From: an uncultured Holophagaceae bacterium
GTDB taxonomy: Bacteria > Acidobacteriota > Holophagae > Holophagales > Holophagaceae
Assembly: GCA_903937385.1 (NCBI GenBank)
Contig: CAIZZF010000026.1
Span: 248,001 to 312,000 of the forward strand
DNA: 64,000 bases
Direction of reading: 5' to 3'
Each line of letters starts with the position of its first letter. Positions within the stretch are counted from its first letter, which is position 1. Below, piece by piece: positions 25,408-33,331 of this stretch. The notes below the pieces were generated by a model that was not told where the DNA came from, did no database searches, and saw only the letters and a program-made list of their open reading frames with translations. A program made the translations under genes and the position numbers.

Positions 25408-28400
25408 GCCTCTCTTCCCCCTTCATCCACCGGCCCGTCGCCACCACGCTGCTGACGGTGGCGCTGGCGCTGCTGGGCGGCATCGCCTACCAGTTCCTGC
25501 CCGTGTCGCCCCTGCCCCAGGTGGAGTTCCCCACCATCCAGGTCTCCGCCGGCCTGCCCGGCGCCAGCCCCGAGACCATGGCCTCCTCCGTGGCCACGCC
25601 CCTGGAGCGCCAGTTCGGCCGCATCGCGGGCATCACCGAGATGACCTCGGCCAGCAGCCTGGGCTCTACCAACATCACCCTGCAGTTCGACCTGGGCCGC
25701 AACATCGACGCCGCGGGCCGGGACGTGCAGGCCGCCATCAACGCCGCCCGGGGCGACCTGCCCGCCAACCTGCCGAACAATCCCAACTACCGCAAGGTGA
25801 ATCCTGCCGATTCCCCGATCATGCTGCTGGCCCTCACCTCTAAGCTGATCCCCCGGGAGCGGATGTACGACATCGCCTCCTCCGTGCTGCAGCAGAAGCT
25901 CTCCCAGATCGAGGGCGTGGGCCAGGTGTTCGTCTGGGGCGGCGCCCTGCCGGCGGTGCGGGTAGACGTGAACCCGGCCCTGCTCAATGCCCAGGGCCTC
26001 GCCCTGGAAGATGTCCGGCTGGCCATCGCCGCGTCCAACCTGAACCTGCCCAAGGGCGAGCTCGCCAACAGCACCACCACCTGGTCCCTCGACACCACCG
26101 ACCAGCTCAAGGGCGCCGCGGACTACCAGCCCCTCATCCTCCGCTACCGGAACGGCAATGCCGTGCGGCTCTCGGACGTGGCCCGGGTCACGGACTCCGT
26201 GGAAAACGTCCGCAACGCGGGGCTCTCCAACGGCGTTCCCGCCATCATGGTGCCCATCTTCCGCCAGCCCGACGCCAACATCATCGAGACCGTGGACCGG
26301 GTGCGGGCCATCCTGCCCCAGATGCAGGCCAGCCTGCCGCCCACCATCGAGCTCAAGGTGCTCATCGACGCCACCCGCACCATCCGGGCCTCGGTCCGGG
26401 ATGTGCAGATCGCCATGCTCATCTCCATCCTGCTGGTCATCCTGGTTGTCTTCCTGTTCCTGCGCAGCTGGCGCTCAACCCTCATCCCCAGCGTGGCTGT
26501 GCCTATATCGCTGATCGGCACCTTCGGGGTGATGTACCTGCTGGGCTACACCATCGACAACCTCTCCCTGATGGCGCTCACGGTGGCCACGGGCTTCGTG
26601 GTGGACGACGCCATCGTGGTGGTGGAGAACATCACCCGGCACCTCGAAGAGGGCATGACGCCCATGGAGGCCTCCCTCCACGGCGCCAAGGAGATCGGCT
26701 TCACCGTGATCTCCATCAGCATCTCCCTCATCGCCGTCTTCATCCCCATCCTGCTCATGGGCGGCATCGTGGGGCGGCTGTTCCGCGAGTTCGCCGTGAC
26801 CCTGTCCGTGGCCATCGTGATCTCCATGGTGGTGTCCCTCACCACCACGCCCATGATGTGCTCCCGCATCCTGCGCCCGCCCAGTGAGGAGAAGCACGGG
26901 CGGATCTTCCAGGCCAGCGACCAGTTCCTGAAGTGGATCATGGGCAAGTACGAGCGCTCTCTGGGCTGGGTGCTGCGCCACCAGGGTCTGACCCTGGGCG
27001 TGGCCATCGCCACCATGATCGCTACCGTGGCACTCTACATCGTCATCCCCAAGGGCTTCTTCCCCCAGCAGGACACGGGCCGCCTCACGGGCGCCATCCA
27101 GGCCGCCCAGGACATCTCCTTCAACGGGATGGAGAAGCTGATGACGGAGTACGTGGCCATCGTCCAGGCTGATCCTGCCATCGAGAACGTCACGGCCTTC
27201 GTCGGCGGGGGCAATACCGGGCGCCTGTTCACGTCGCTCAAGCCCAACAACCAGCGCAAGGACACCGCCGACCAGATCATCGCCCGACTGCGTGCCAAGA
27301 CGGCCCACCTGCCGGGCGGCACCCTGTTCATGCAGCCGGTGCAGGACCTCCGGCTGGGCGGCCGGGCCTCCAGCTCCCAGTACCAGTACACCCTCCAGGG
27401 CGATGACGCCCGGGAGCTCTTCGACTGGGCCCCCCGGGTGCTCCAGAAGCTGCGGACCGTGCCCCAGATCACCGACGTCAACACGGACCTGCAGAACAAG
27501 GGCCTTGAGGCCTCCCTGGTCATCGACCGCACCACCGCCTCCCGCCTGGGGGTCTCGCCCAAGGCCATCGACAACGCGCTCTACGACGCCTTCGGCCAGC
27601 GCTTCGTGTCCACCATCTACACGCCCCTGAACCAGTACCACGTGGTCATGGAGGTGGACACCCCCTTCATGCAGACCCCGGAGGGACTGCGCCACACCTA
27701 CGTCCGCTCCACCACGGGCGACCTGGTCCCCCTGAGCGCCTTCACCAAGCTGGAGCGCCGGAACACGCCCCTCTCCGTGAACCACCAGGGACAGCTGCCC
27801 TCGGTGACCATCTCCTTCAACCTGCCCGTGGGGGTGGCCCTGGGGGATGCCGTGACCGCCATCGACAAGGCCCAGCAGGAGATCCGCATGCCCGGAACTC
27901 TGCGGGGAACCTTCATGGGCACGGCCCAGGCCTTCAAGGCCTCCCTGTCGAACCAGCCCCTCCTGGTGGTGGCCGCCCTGCTGGTGGTCTACATCGTGCT
28001 GGGCATGCTCTACGAGAGCCTCATCCACCCGCTGACCATCCTCTCCACCCTGCCCTCGGCGGGGGTGGGCGCCCTCCTGGCCCTGCTGGCCTGGCGCACG
28101 GAGCTGAGCGTCATCGCCTTCATCGGCATCATCCTGCTCATCGGCATCGTGAAGAAGAACGCCATCCTGATGATCGACTTCGCCATCGAGGTGGAGCGCC
28201 GACAGGGCACCACGCCCGAGGCGGCCATCTTCCAGGCCTGCCTGCTGCGCTTCCGCCCCATCACCATGACCACCATGGCGGCTCTGCTGGGCGGCCTGCC
28301 CTTGGCCATCGGCATGGGCACCGGCTCCGAGCTGCGCCAGCCCCTGGGCATCGCCATCGTGGGCGGCCTGCTCTTCAGCCAGATGCTGACCCTCTACACC

Positions 28401-28487
28401 ACCCCGGTGATCTACCTCTACATGGACCGCCTCCGCCTCCGCTGGGAGCGCCTGCGGAGCCGCCGGAAGCCCGTCCCAACGGCCTGA
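25404..28487 (+). CDS. mdtC: RND multidrug efflux permease MdtC
   Basis: Partner pump subunit of 1027 residues. Begins [20 protein letters not shown] like MdtC, with LPVSPLPQVEFPTIQVSAGL. Proton-relay aspartates in [20 protein letters not shown]; also [20 protein letters not shown] and a C-terminal helix set with IGIVKKNAILMIDFAIEVER, where the KKN variant differs from the EKN of mdtB here. The start is GTG at 25404; the track ATG 54 codons upstream lies inside mdtB. No outer-membrane factor gene follows, so the pump must share one encoded elsewhere. A long inverted repeat terminates the operon. Confidence 0.94.
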   Translation: MSLSSPFIHRPVATTLLTVALALLGGIAYQFLPVSPLPQVEFPTIQVSAGLPGASPETMASSVATPLERQFGRIAGITEMTSASSLGSTNITLQFDLGRNIDAAGRDVQAAINAARGDLPANLPNNPNYRKVNPADSPIMLLALTSKLIPRERMYDIASSVLQQKLSQIEGVGQVFVWGGALPAVRVDVNPALLNAQGLALEDVRLAIAASNLNLPKGELANSTTTWSLDTTDQLKGAADYQPLILRYRNGNAVRLSDVARVTDSVENVRNAGLSNGVPAIMVPIFRQPDANIIETVDRVRAILPQMQASLPPTIELKVLIDATRTIRASVRDVQIAMLISILLVILVVFLFLRSWRSTLIPSVAVPISLIGTFGVMYLLGYTIDNLSLMALTVATGFVVDDAIVVVENITRHLEEGMTPMEASLHGAKEIGFTVISISISLIAVFIPILLMGGIVGRLFREFAVTLSVAIVISMVVSLTTTPMMCSRILRPPSEEKHGRIFQASDQFLKWIMGKYERSLGWVLRHQGLTLGVAIATMIATVALYIVIPKGFFPQQDTGRLTGAIQAAQDISFNGMEKLMTEYVAIVQADPAIENVTAFVGGGNTGRLFTSLKPNNQRKDTADQIIARLRAKTAHLPGGTLFMQPVQDLRLGGRASSSQYQYTLQGDDARELFDWAPRVLQKLRTVPQITDVNTDLQNKGLEASLVIDRTTASRLGVSPKAIDNALYDAFGQRFVSTIYTPLNQYHVVMEVDTPFMQTPEGLRHTYVRSTTGDLVPLSAFTKLERRNTPLSVNHQGQLPSVTISFNLPVGVALGDAVTAIDKAQQEIRMPGTLRGTFMGTAQAFKASLSNQPLLVVAALLVVYIVLGMLYESLIHPLTILSTLPSAGVGALLALLAWRTELSVIAFIGIILLIGIVKKNAILMIDFAIEVERRQGTTPEAAIFQACLLRFRPITMTTMAALLGGLPLAIGMGTGSELRQPLGIAIVGGLLFSQMLTLYTTPVIYLYMDRLRLRWERLRSRRKPVPTA

Positions 28488-28530
28488 TCAACAGATGGAC
28501 CGCGAAGACAAAAGAAGAGCGCTTCGGTTC

Positions 28531-28597
28531 ACCACGAAGACAGGAAGACCACGAAGGAGGACGGGGCTTTTCTTCGTGGTCTTCCCGTCTTCGTGGT
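28531..28597 (+). repeat. Long inverted repeat of the CCACGAAGACA type, likely mdt operon terminator
   Basis: Arms 28531-28556 and 28572-28597 pair at 25 of 26 positions. Each arm is two repeats of an ACCACGAAGACNGGAAG-like unit. A T-rich tail (TAATTCCTGTTTTTTGC) follows on the plus strand. Imperfect outer arms (CGCGAAGACAAAAGAAG and TTTCTTAGTGTCTTAGTGGCG) suggest a larger composite element spanning about 28500-28640. Confidence 0.85.
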
Positions 28598-28703
28598 TAA
28601 TTCCTGTTTTTTGCATTTCTTAGTGTCTTAGTGGCGATCAGTTGACCTGCTGACGCCCCCTCGTGCTTGAGCCGGACCGCTCCGGGTGCGATCCTGTAGG
28701 GCT

Positions 28704-30707
28704 ATGAGACTCGACCAGCTCGGCGACTTCCAACGCACCCACCGCAACGGCGACCTCCGCCTCGATCACGCGGGCCAGACCGTGCGCCTGCTCGGCTGGT
28801 GCCGGCGCGTCCGGAACCTGGGCTCCCTGGTGTTCCTGGACCTCCGGGACCGCTGGGGGCTGGTGCAGCTGGTGGCCAACGAGGAGACCGCCGACCCGGC
28901 CCTGCTGGCCAAGCTCAAGGCCGTCCGCAGCGAGTTCGTCCTGGCGGTCGAAGGCGTGGTGGCCGAGCGCCAGAGCAAGAACCCCAACATGGCCACGGGC
29001 GACGTCGAGATCCGGCTGACCGGCCTGAAGATCCTGAACACCGCCGCCCCCCTGCCCTTCCCCCTGGACGACGAGAACGTGGGCGAGGACCTGCGCCTCA
29101 CCTACCGCTTCCTGGACCTGCGCCGCGAGCAGCTCCAGCGCAACCTGCGGCTGCGCAGCGACGTCGCCAACCTCACCCGCGAGCACTTCCGCGACCTGGA
29201 CTTCATCGAGGTCGAGACCCCCATCCTCACCAAGTCCACCCCCGAGGGGGCTCGGGACTACCTGGTGCCCAGCCGCGTCCATCCGGGCCAGTTCTTCGCC
29301 CTGCCCCAGAGCCCCCAGCTCTTCAAGCAGCTCCTGCAGGTCAGCGGCTTCGAGCGCTACATCCAGATCTGCCGCTGCTTCCGCGACGAGGACCTGCGCG
29401 CGGACCGCCAGCCCGAGTTCACCCAGGTGGACATCGAGATGAGCTTCGTGCGGCAGGAGGACGTCCAGGGCGTCATCGAGCCGCTCATGGTCAAGCTGGC
29501 CAAGGTGGTCGGCAAGGATGTCAGCGCCCCCTTCCCGCGCCTGCCCTACCGCGACGCCATGGAATGGTACGGCTCCGACAAACCCGACCTCCGCTGCGGC
29601 CTGAAGATCCAGGACGCCACGGCCCTCTTCGCCGCCAGCGGCTTCAACCTCTTCCGCGCCGCCGCCGAAAGCCAGGGGCAGCGCCGCGTGCGGGCCCTGT
29701 TCTTCCCCGGCGAGGCCGCAGGCAGCCTGAGCCGGAAAGTGCTCGACGGCTACCAGGAGCTGGCCCGGCAGCAGGGCGCTGGCGGCCTGCCCTACGCCAA
29801 GTGGGGCAAGGACGGCCTCGCCAGCAGCTTCAAGAAGTTCCTCGAACCCGCCGACGAGGCGGCCCTGCGCGCGAGCCTGGGCATCACCGGCGAGGGCCTG
29901 GCCATCTTCGCCGTAGGCACCGACGCCCAGACCAGCCGCGTCCTGGGGGACCTCCGCGTAAAAATCTCGAACGAACTTGCGCCCCTGGAATCCGACCCAG
30001 CTCTCTCCCGTCTCCTGATGGATAAAAACGCGTACGCGTTTTTATGGGTCGTGGACTTCCCCCTGCTCGACTGGAGTGAGGAACACCAGCGCTTCATCGC
30101 CTGCCACCACCCCTTCACCAGCCCCCACCCGGACGATCTGGAGCTGCTGGAGACCAACCCTGGCGCCTGCCGCGCCGTGGCCTACGACCTGGTGCTCAAC
30201 GGCTTCGAGGTGGGCGGCGGCAGCATCCGCATCCACGACGCCGAGACCCAGAGCCGCATGTTCCGCACCATCGGCATCGGCGAGGCCGAGGCCCGCGAGA
30301 AGTTCGGCTTCCTGCTGGATGCCCTCAGCTACGGCGCCCCGCCCCACGGCGGCCTGGCCCTGGGCCTGGACCGCCTGGTGATGCTGCTGGCGGGCGTGGA
30401 CAACATCCGCGAGGTGATCGCCTTCCCCAAGACCGCCCAGGCCCGCTGCCTCATGACGGACGCACCCAACTCTGTGGACGAGCGCCAGCTCCGCGAACTG
30501 CATCTCAGCCAGGAGGCCAAGCAGACCTACCGGGTGGGTGCGGTGTTCTTCGAGAGCGCCGAGGGCGGCAGCCCAGAGCTGCGCGGCCAGGCTCTCCAGC
30601 AGATCAGCCAGCTGACGCCCCGCCAGGCGCAGGGCCTCGTGACCCTGGATGCCCAGGGCCAGCTCCTCGACGCCCAGACCCTGAGCGGGCCCACCTTCGA
30701 CTTCTGA
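28704..30707 (+). CDS. aspS: Aspartyl-tRNA synthetase (bacterial type)
   Basis: Class II synthetase of 667 residues. N-terminal OB-fold anticodon domain (QTVRLLGWCRRVRNLGSLVF), motif 1 region FIEVETPILTKSTPEGARDY, motif 2 FRDEDLRADRQPEFTQVDIE, the bacterial GAD insertion (residues about 290-400), motif 3 GLALGLDRLVMLLAG. ATG at 28704 is chosen over the GTG at 28686 because the family starts here and TAGGG precedes it. Compared with typical about 590-residue enzymes it has a C-terminal extension of roughly 60 residues after LRELHL. A 24-bp perfect palindrome lies in the coding sequence at 30022-30045. Confidence 0.96.
   Translation: MRLDQLGDFQRTHRNGDLRLDHAGQTVRLLGWCRRVRNLGSLVFLDLRDRWGLVQLVANEETADPALLAKLKAVRSEFVLAVEGVVAERQSKNPNMATGDVEIRLTGLKILNTAAPLPFPLDDENVGEDLRLTYRFLDLRREQLQRNLRLRSDVANLTREHFRDLDFIEVETPILTKSTPEGARDYLVPSRVHPGQFFALPQSPQLFKQLLQVSGFERYIQICRCFRDEDLRADRQPEFTQVDIEMSFVRQEDVQGVIEPLMVKLAKVVGKDVSAPFPRLPYRDAMEWYGSDKPDLRCGLKIQDATALFAASGFNLFRAAAESQGQRRVRALFFPGEAAGSLSRKVLDGYQELARQQGAGGLPYAKWGKDGLASSFKKFLEPADEAALRASLGITGEGLAIFAVGTDAQTSRVLGDLRVKISNELAPLESDPALSRLLMDKNAYAFLWVVDFPLLDWSEEHQRFIACHHPFTSPHPDDLELLETNPGACRAVAYDLVLNGFEVGGGSIRIHDAETQSRMFRTIGIGEAEAREKFGFLLDALSYGAPPHGGLALGLDRLVMLLAGVDNIREVIAFPKTAQARCLMTDAPNSVDERQLRELHLSQEAKQTYRVGAVFFESAEGGSPELRGQALQQISQLTPRQAQGLVTLDAQGQLLDAQTLSGPTFDF
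30022..30045. repeat. 24-bp perfect palindrome inside aspS
   Basis: The core AAAAACGCGTACGCGTTTTT extends by AT on the left and AT on the right to a 24-bp perfect palindrome with no spacer. It encodes part of DKNAYAFLWV using AAA, AAC, GCG, TTT and TTA codons that are rare in this GC-rich gene. Confidence 0.9.
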
Positions 30708-30790
30708 CCAGGGTCGCCGCTGGAGTCCGGGGCAGCCCCCTTCCCCTTGTGCGACAATGAGCCTGGCCACGACGAGCACCGAGGAACCCC

Positions 30791-31357
30791 ATGACTGCGA
30801 CTCCGGGAAAAGCCCCTAAAAAAGTGAAAGACAAGCGGCAGACCCCCCAGGAGCGTGCCGAGGCTCTGCGCTACAACCACATGATGTACGGCCCCACAGC
30901 CAAGGAAGTGCCCCGCGTCCAGAAGAAGGTGAACCTGGGCTCGGCCTACCTGCAGCACCCCAAGTTCCAGGCCCTCATGCTGGCCTTCAAGAAGGGCACC
31001 GCCTTCCAGTTCGATGTGACGGACAAGGGCAAGGTCTTCACCGTCGCCACGGACGGCACCCAGATCCTCTTCGACGGCAAGAGCCTCTTCTACTCCCGGC
31101 CCTCCAACCGCTTTGAGGAGCACCTGCTCCTGGACCGGAGCATCCTTCTCCAGTACCAGACCTCGGATGCCCTGGTGCACCTGGCCGCGGCTGTGCTGCG
31201 CAGCATGCCGGAGCTGGAGGCGTTGCCGCTCAGCTTCATCAACCAGCAGTTCTACTACGGCTCCGAGACCCTGGAGACGGGCATCGCCGAGCACGGCCCC
31301 AACCTGATGGTGGGCTCGTACAAGCACCTCAAGGCCGCCGAGAGGGCCCGGAAGTAG
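30791..31357 (+). CDS. Conserved-looking protein of unknown function
   Basis: Protein of 188 residues, not recognised. The N-terminal 30 residues are highly basic (MTATPGKAPKKVKDKRQTPQ), followed by a compact mixed alpha/beta-looking region (AFQFDVTDKGKVFTVATDGT, LFDGKSLFYSRPSNRFEEHL). No signal peptide, membrane helix or cysteine motif. GAGGAAC precedes the ATG at good spacing and codon use matches the neighbours, so it is a real gene. It is separated by 3 bp from the SprT-like gene, which suggests the two are cotranscribed and functionally linked. Confidence 0.75.
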   Translation: MTATPGKAPKKVKDKRQTPQERAEALRYNHMMYGPTAKEVPRVQKKVNLGSAYLQHPKFQALMLAFKKGTAFQFDVTDKGKVFTVATDGTQILFDGKSLFYSRPSNRFEEHLLLDRSILLQYQTSDALVHLAAAVLRSMPELEALPLSFINQQFYYGSETLETGIAEHGPNLMVGSYKHLKAAERARK

Positions 31358-31360
31358 GGC

Positions 31361-31771
31361 ATGGCGCCGGCGCCGGGACAGCTCACCCTCCGCCAGCGCG
31401 CCCAGGCCATCCTCCGCGAGGCGGGGTGGGACATGGCGCCGCCGCCGGTGGTCTGGTCGCCGCGCATGCTGCGCTGTGCCGGGCTCTTCGTCATCGAGAA
31501 GGACTCGCGGGGCAAGTGGCATCCAGAGATCCGCCTCAGCATCCCGCTGCTTCGCCGCCGGGACTGGCCCTGGCCCCAGCAGGTCTGCGGCATGAACTGC
31601 CACGATCCCGCCGCCGTGCAGGCCCGGATCCTCGAGCACGAGCTCATCCACTACAAGCTCTGGATGGACCGGGAGAAGGACTGGGGCCACAGCGAGCGCT
31701 TCCGGCAGCTGGCCTGGGAGACCTTCGGGCACCAGAGCATCACACATGGGATAGGCACCGACGCAGACTGA
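31361..31771 (+). CDS. SprT-like zinc metalloprotease-family protein
   Basis: Protein of 136 residues with ILEHELIHYKLWMD, an HExxH zinc site, and a downstream GHSERFRQLAWETFGH that can supply the third ligand, as in the SprT fold. It lacks the C-terminal zinc ribbon of longer SprT proteins. The upstream region (WSPRMLRCAGLFVIEKDSRG, PEIRLSIPLLRR) resembles the N-terminal beta strands of SprT domains. Starts 3 bp after the preceding gene. A specific substrate cannot be inferred. Confidence 0.65.
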   Translation: MAPAPGQLTLRQRAQAILREAGWDMAPPPVVWSPRMLRCAGLFVIEKDSRGKWHPEIRLSIPLLRRRDWPWPQQVCGMNCHDPAAVQARILEHELIHYKLWMDREKDWGHSERFRQLAWETFGHQSITHGIGTDAD

Positions 31772-31822
31772 GTCCTGCCAGGACTGCACCAACCCAGAGG
31801 TTCTGCCGAGTACACTCCTGCC

Positions 31823-33292
31823 ATGACTTCCCGGGATCAGGCCCTCCTCGCTGCACCTCCGCTGACGGAGGAAGCCGACCGTCTGCCCCCGGCCCACAAG
31901 CTCTATGCCCTGCGGACGCTGCCCCTGGGGGACATCAAGGCCATCGGCTTCGACATGGACCACACGCTGGCCCGGTACCGCTCGCCGGAGATCGATGAGC
32001 TGGCCTTCAAGAAGGCCGCCCGGCTGCTGGTGCGGGAGCGCGGCTACTCCCCCTGGCTGCTCGAGGTCGCCTACAACCCCACCTTCGCGGTGCGCGGCCT
32101 GGTGCTGGACGGGATCCGGGGCAACCTCCTGAAGCTCAACCGCGAGCGCCAGGTGGTGCGGGCCTGCCATGGCAGCAAAGCCATGCCCCGGCCCGCCCTG
32201 GACCTTGTCTACAGCCGACGGCGCCTGGCCACCTCCGCCAAGGGCTTCCGCAGCATCGACACCCTGTTCGAGATCCCTGAGAGCTTCCTCTACGCCCAGC
32301 TGGTGGACGGCCTGGACCAGGGCATCCTGAAGGCCGAGAACTACCTCCAGCTCTTCCAGGATGCCCGGTGGGCCATCGACACCGCCCACCGCAACGGGGA
32401 GATGAAGACCGAGATCCTCGCCCACCGCGACTTCTTCATCGCCCAGGATCCCCAGCTGGCCTTGGCCCTGGACCGCCTGAAGCGCGAGGGCAAGAAGCTG
32501 TTCCTGCTCACCAACAGCGAGTGGAGCTTCACCAACGGCGTGCTGGGCCACCTGCTCGACGGGCAGGACGAGGCCCGACCCCACTGGGCCGACTACTTCG
32601 ACCTGATCGTGGTGAGCAGCCGCAAGCCGGCCTTCTTCCTGGAGACTCCCGAGGCCAGGCCGCTGGAGGGTCACCCCCGCTGCTTCACAGGCGGCCACAC
32701 CGCCTGGCTGGAGGCCCTGCTCGGCGCCCAGGGGGAGCAGGTGCTCTACGTGGGCGACCACATCTACGGCGACGTGCTTCGCTCGAAGAAGAATGCCTCC
32801 TGGCGCACCCTGCTGCTCGTGCCTGAGCTGGAGCGCGAGCTGAAGCTGCTGGAGGCGAAGGCGGATGACCTGCGCACCCTCCTGCGGCTGGAGACTGCGC
32901 GGCGGCGGACTCTGCGCCGCAGCTCCGTGCTCATGGACCAGTGGAAGCGGAACCGCGTGCGCCGCCACGTGCTGGGGCCCCGCCTCAGTCCGGATGCCAC
33001 CGTGGCGCTGGACCACGAGGCAGCCCACCTGGCGGCCAGCACGGAGGCGCTGCAGCGGCGGGCAGAGCTGCAGAGCCTGGAGCTGGACCGGCTCATGGCC
33101 GCGGTGGAAGCTGCCTTCAATCCCATGTGGGGCCCTATGTTCCGGGACCGGGATGAGCAGACCCGCTTCGCAGACCAGATCCAGCAGTTCGCCTGCGCCT
33201 ACACGGGCAAGGTCGGGAACCTCTACATGGTGGACTCCCACAGCACCCTGTACGCCCCGGTGCCTGCCCTGCCCCACGAGCGGCTGGGCTGA
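31823..33292 (+). CDS. HAD-IG family 5'-nucleotidase
   Basis: Cytoplasmic HAD phosphatase of 489 residues of the purine 5'-nucleotidase group. Motif I is IKAIGFDMDHTLARYRSPEI (DxDxT) near residue 45; motif II is probably KKLFLLTNSEWSFTNGVL; motif III/IV is VLYVGDHIYGDVLRSKKNAS. The helical C-terminal region (residues about 340-450) with paired charged helices is typical of this subfamily. The likely reaction is dephosphorylation of IMP/GMP-type nucleotides, inferred from the family. Monocistronic, convergent with the hybrid kinase gene. Confidence 0.85.
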   Translation: MTSRDQALLAAPPLTEEADRLPPAHKLYALRTLPLGDIKAIGFDMDHTLARYRSPEIDELAFKKAARLLVRERGYSPWLLEVAYNPTFAVRGLVLDGIRGNLLKLNRERQVVRACHGSKAMPRPALDLVYSRRRLATSAKGFRSIDTLFEIPESFLYAQLVDGLDQGILKAENYLQLFQDARWAIDTAHRNGEMKTEILAHRDFFIAQDPQLALALDRLKREGKKLFLLTNSEWSFTNGVLGHLLDGQDEARPHWADYFDLIVVSSRKPAFFLETPEARPLEGHPRCFTGGHTAWLEALLGAQGEQVLYVGDHIYGDVLRSKKNASWRTLLLVPELERELKLLEAKADDLRTLLRLETARRRTLRRSSVLMDQWKRNRVRRHVLGPRLSPDATVALDHEAAHLAASTEALQRRAELQSLELDRLMAAVEAAFNPMWGPMFRDRDEQTRFADQIQQFACAYTGKVGNLYMVDSHSTLYAPVPALPHERLG

Positions 33293-33331
33293 CGGCGCCA
33301 TCAACAGACTCGGGGTAATCAGGCGCTTCGC

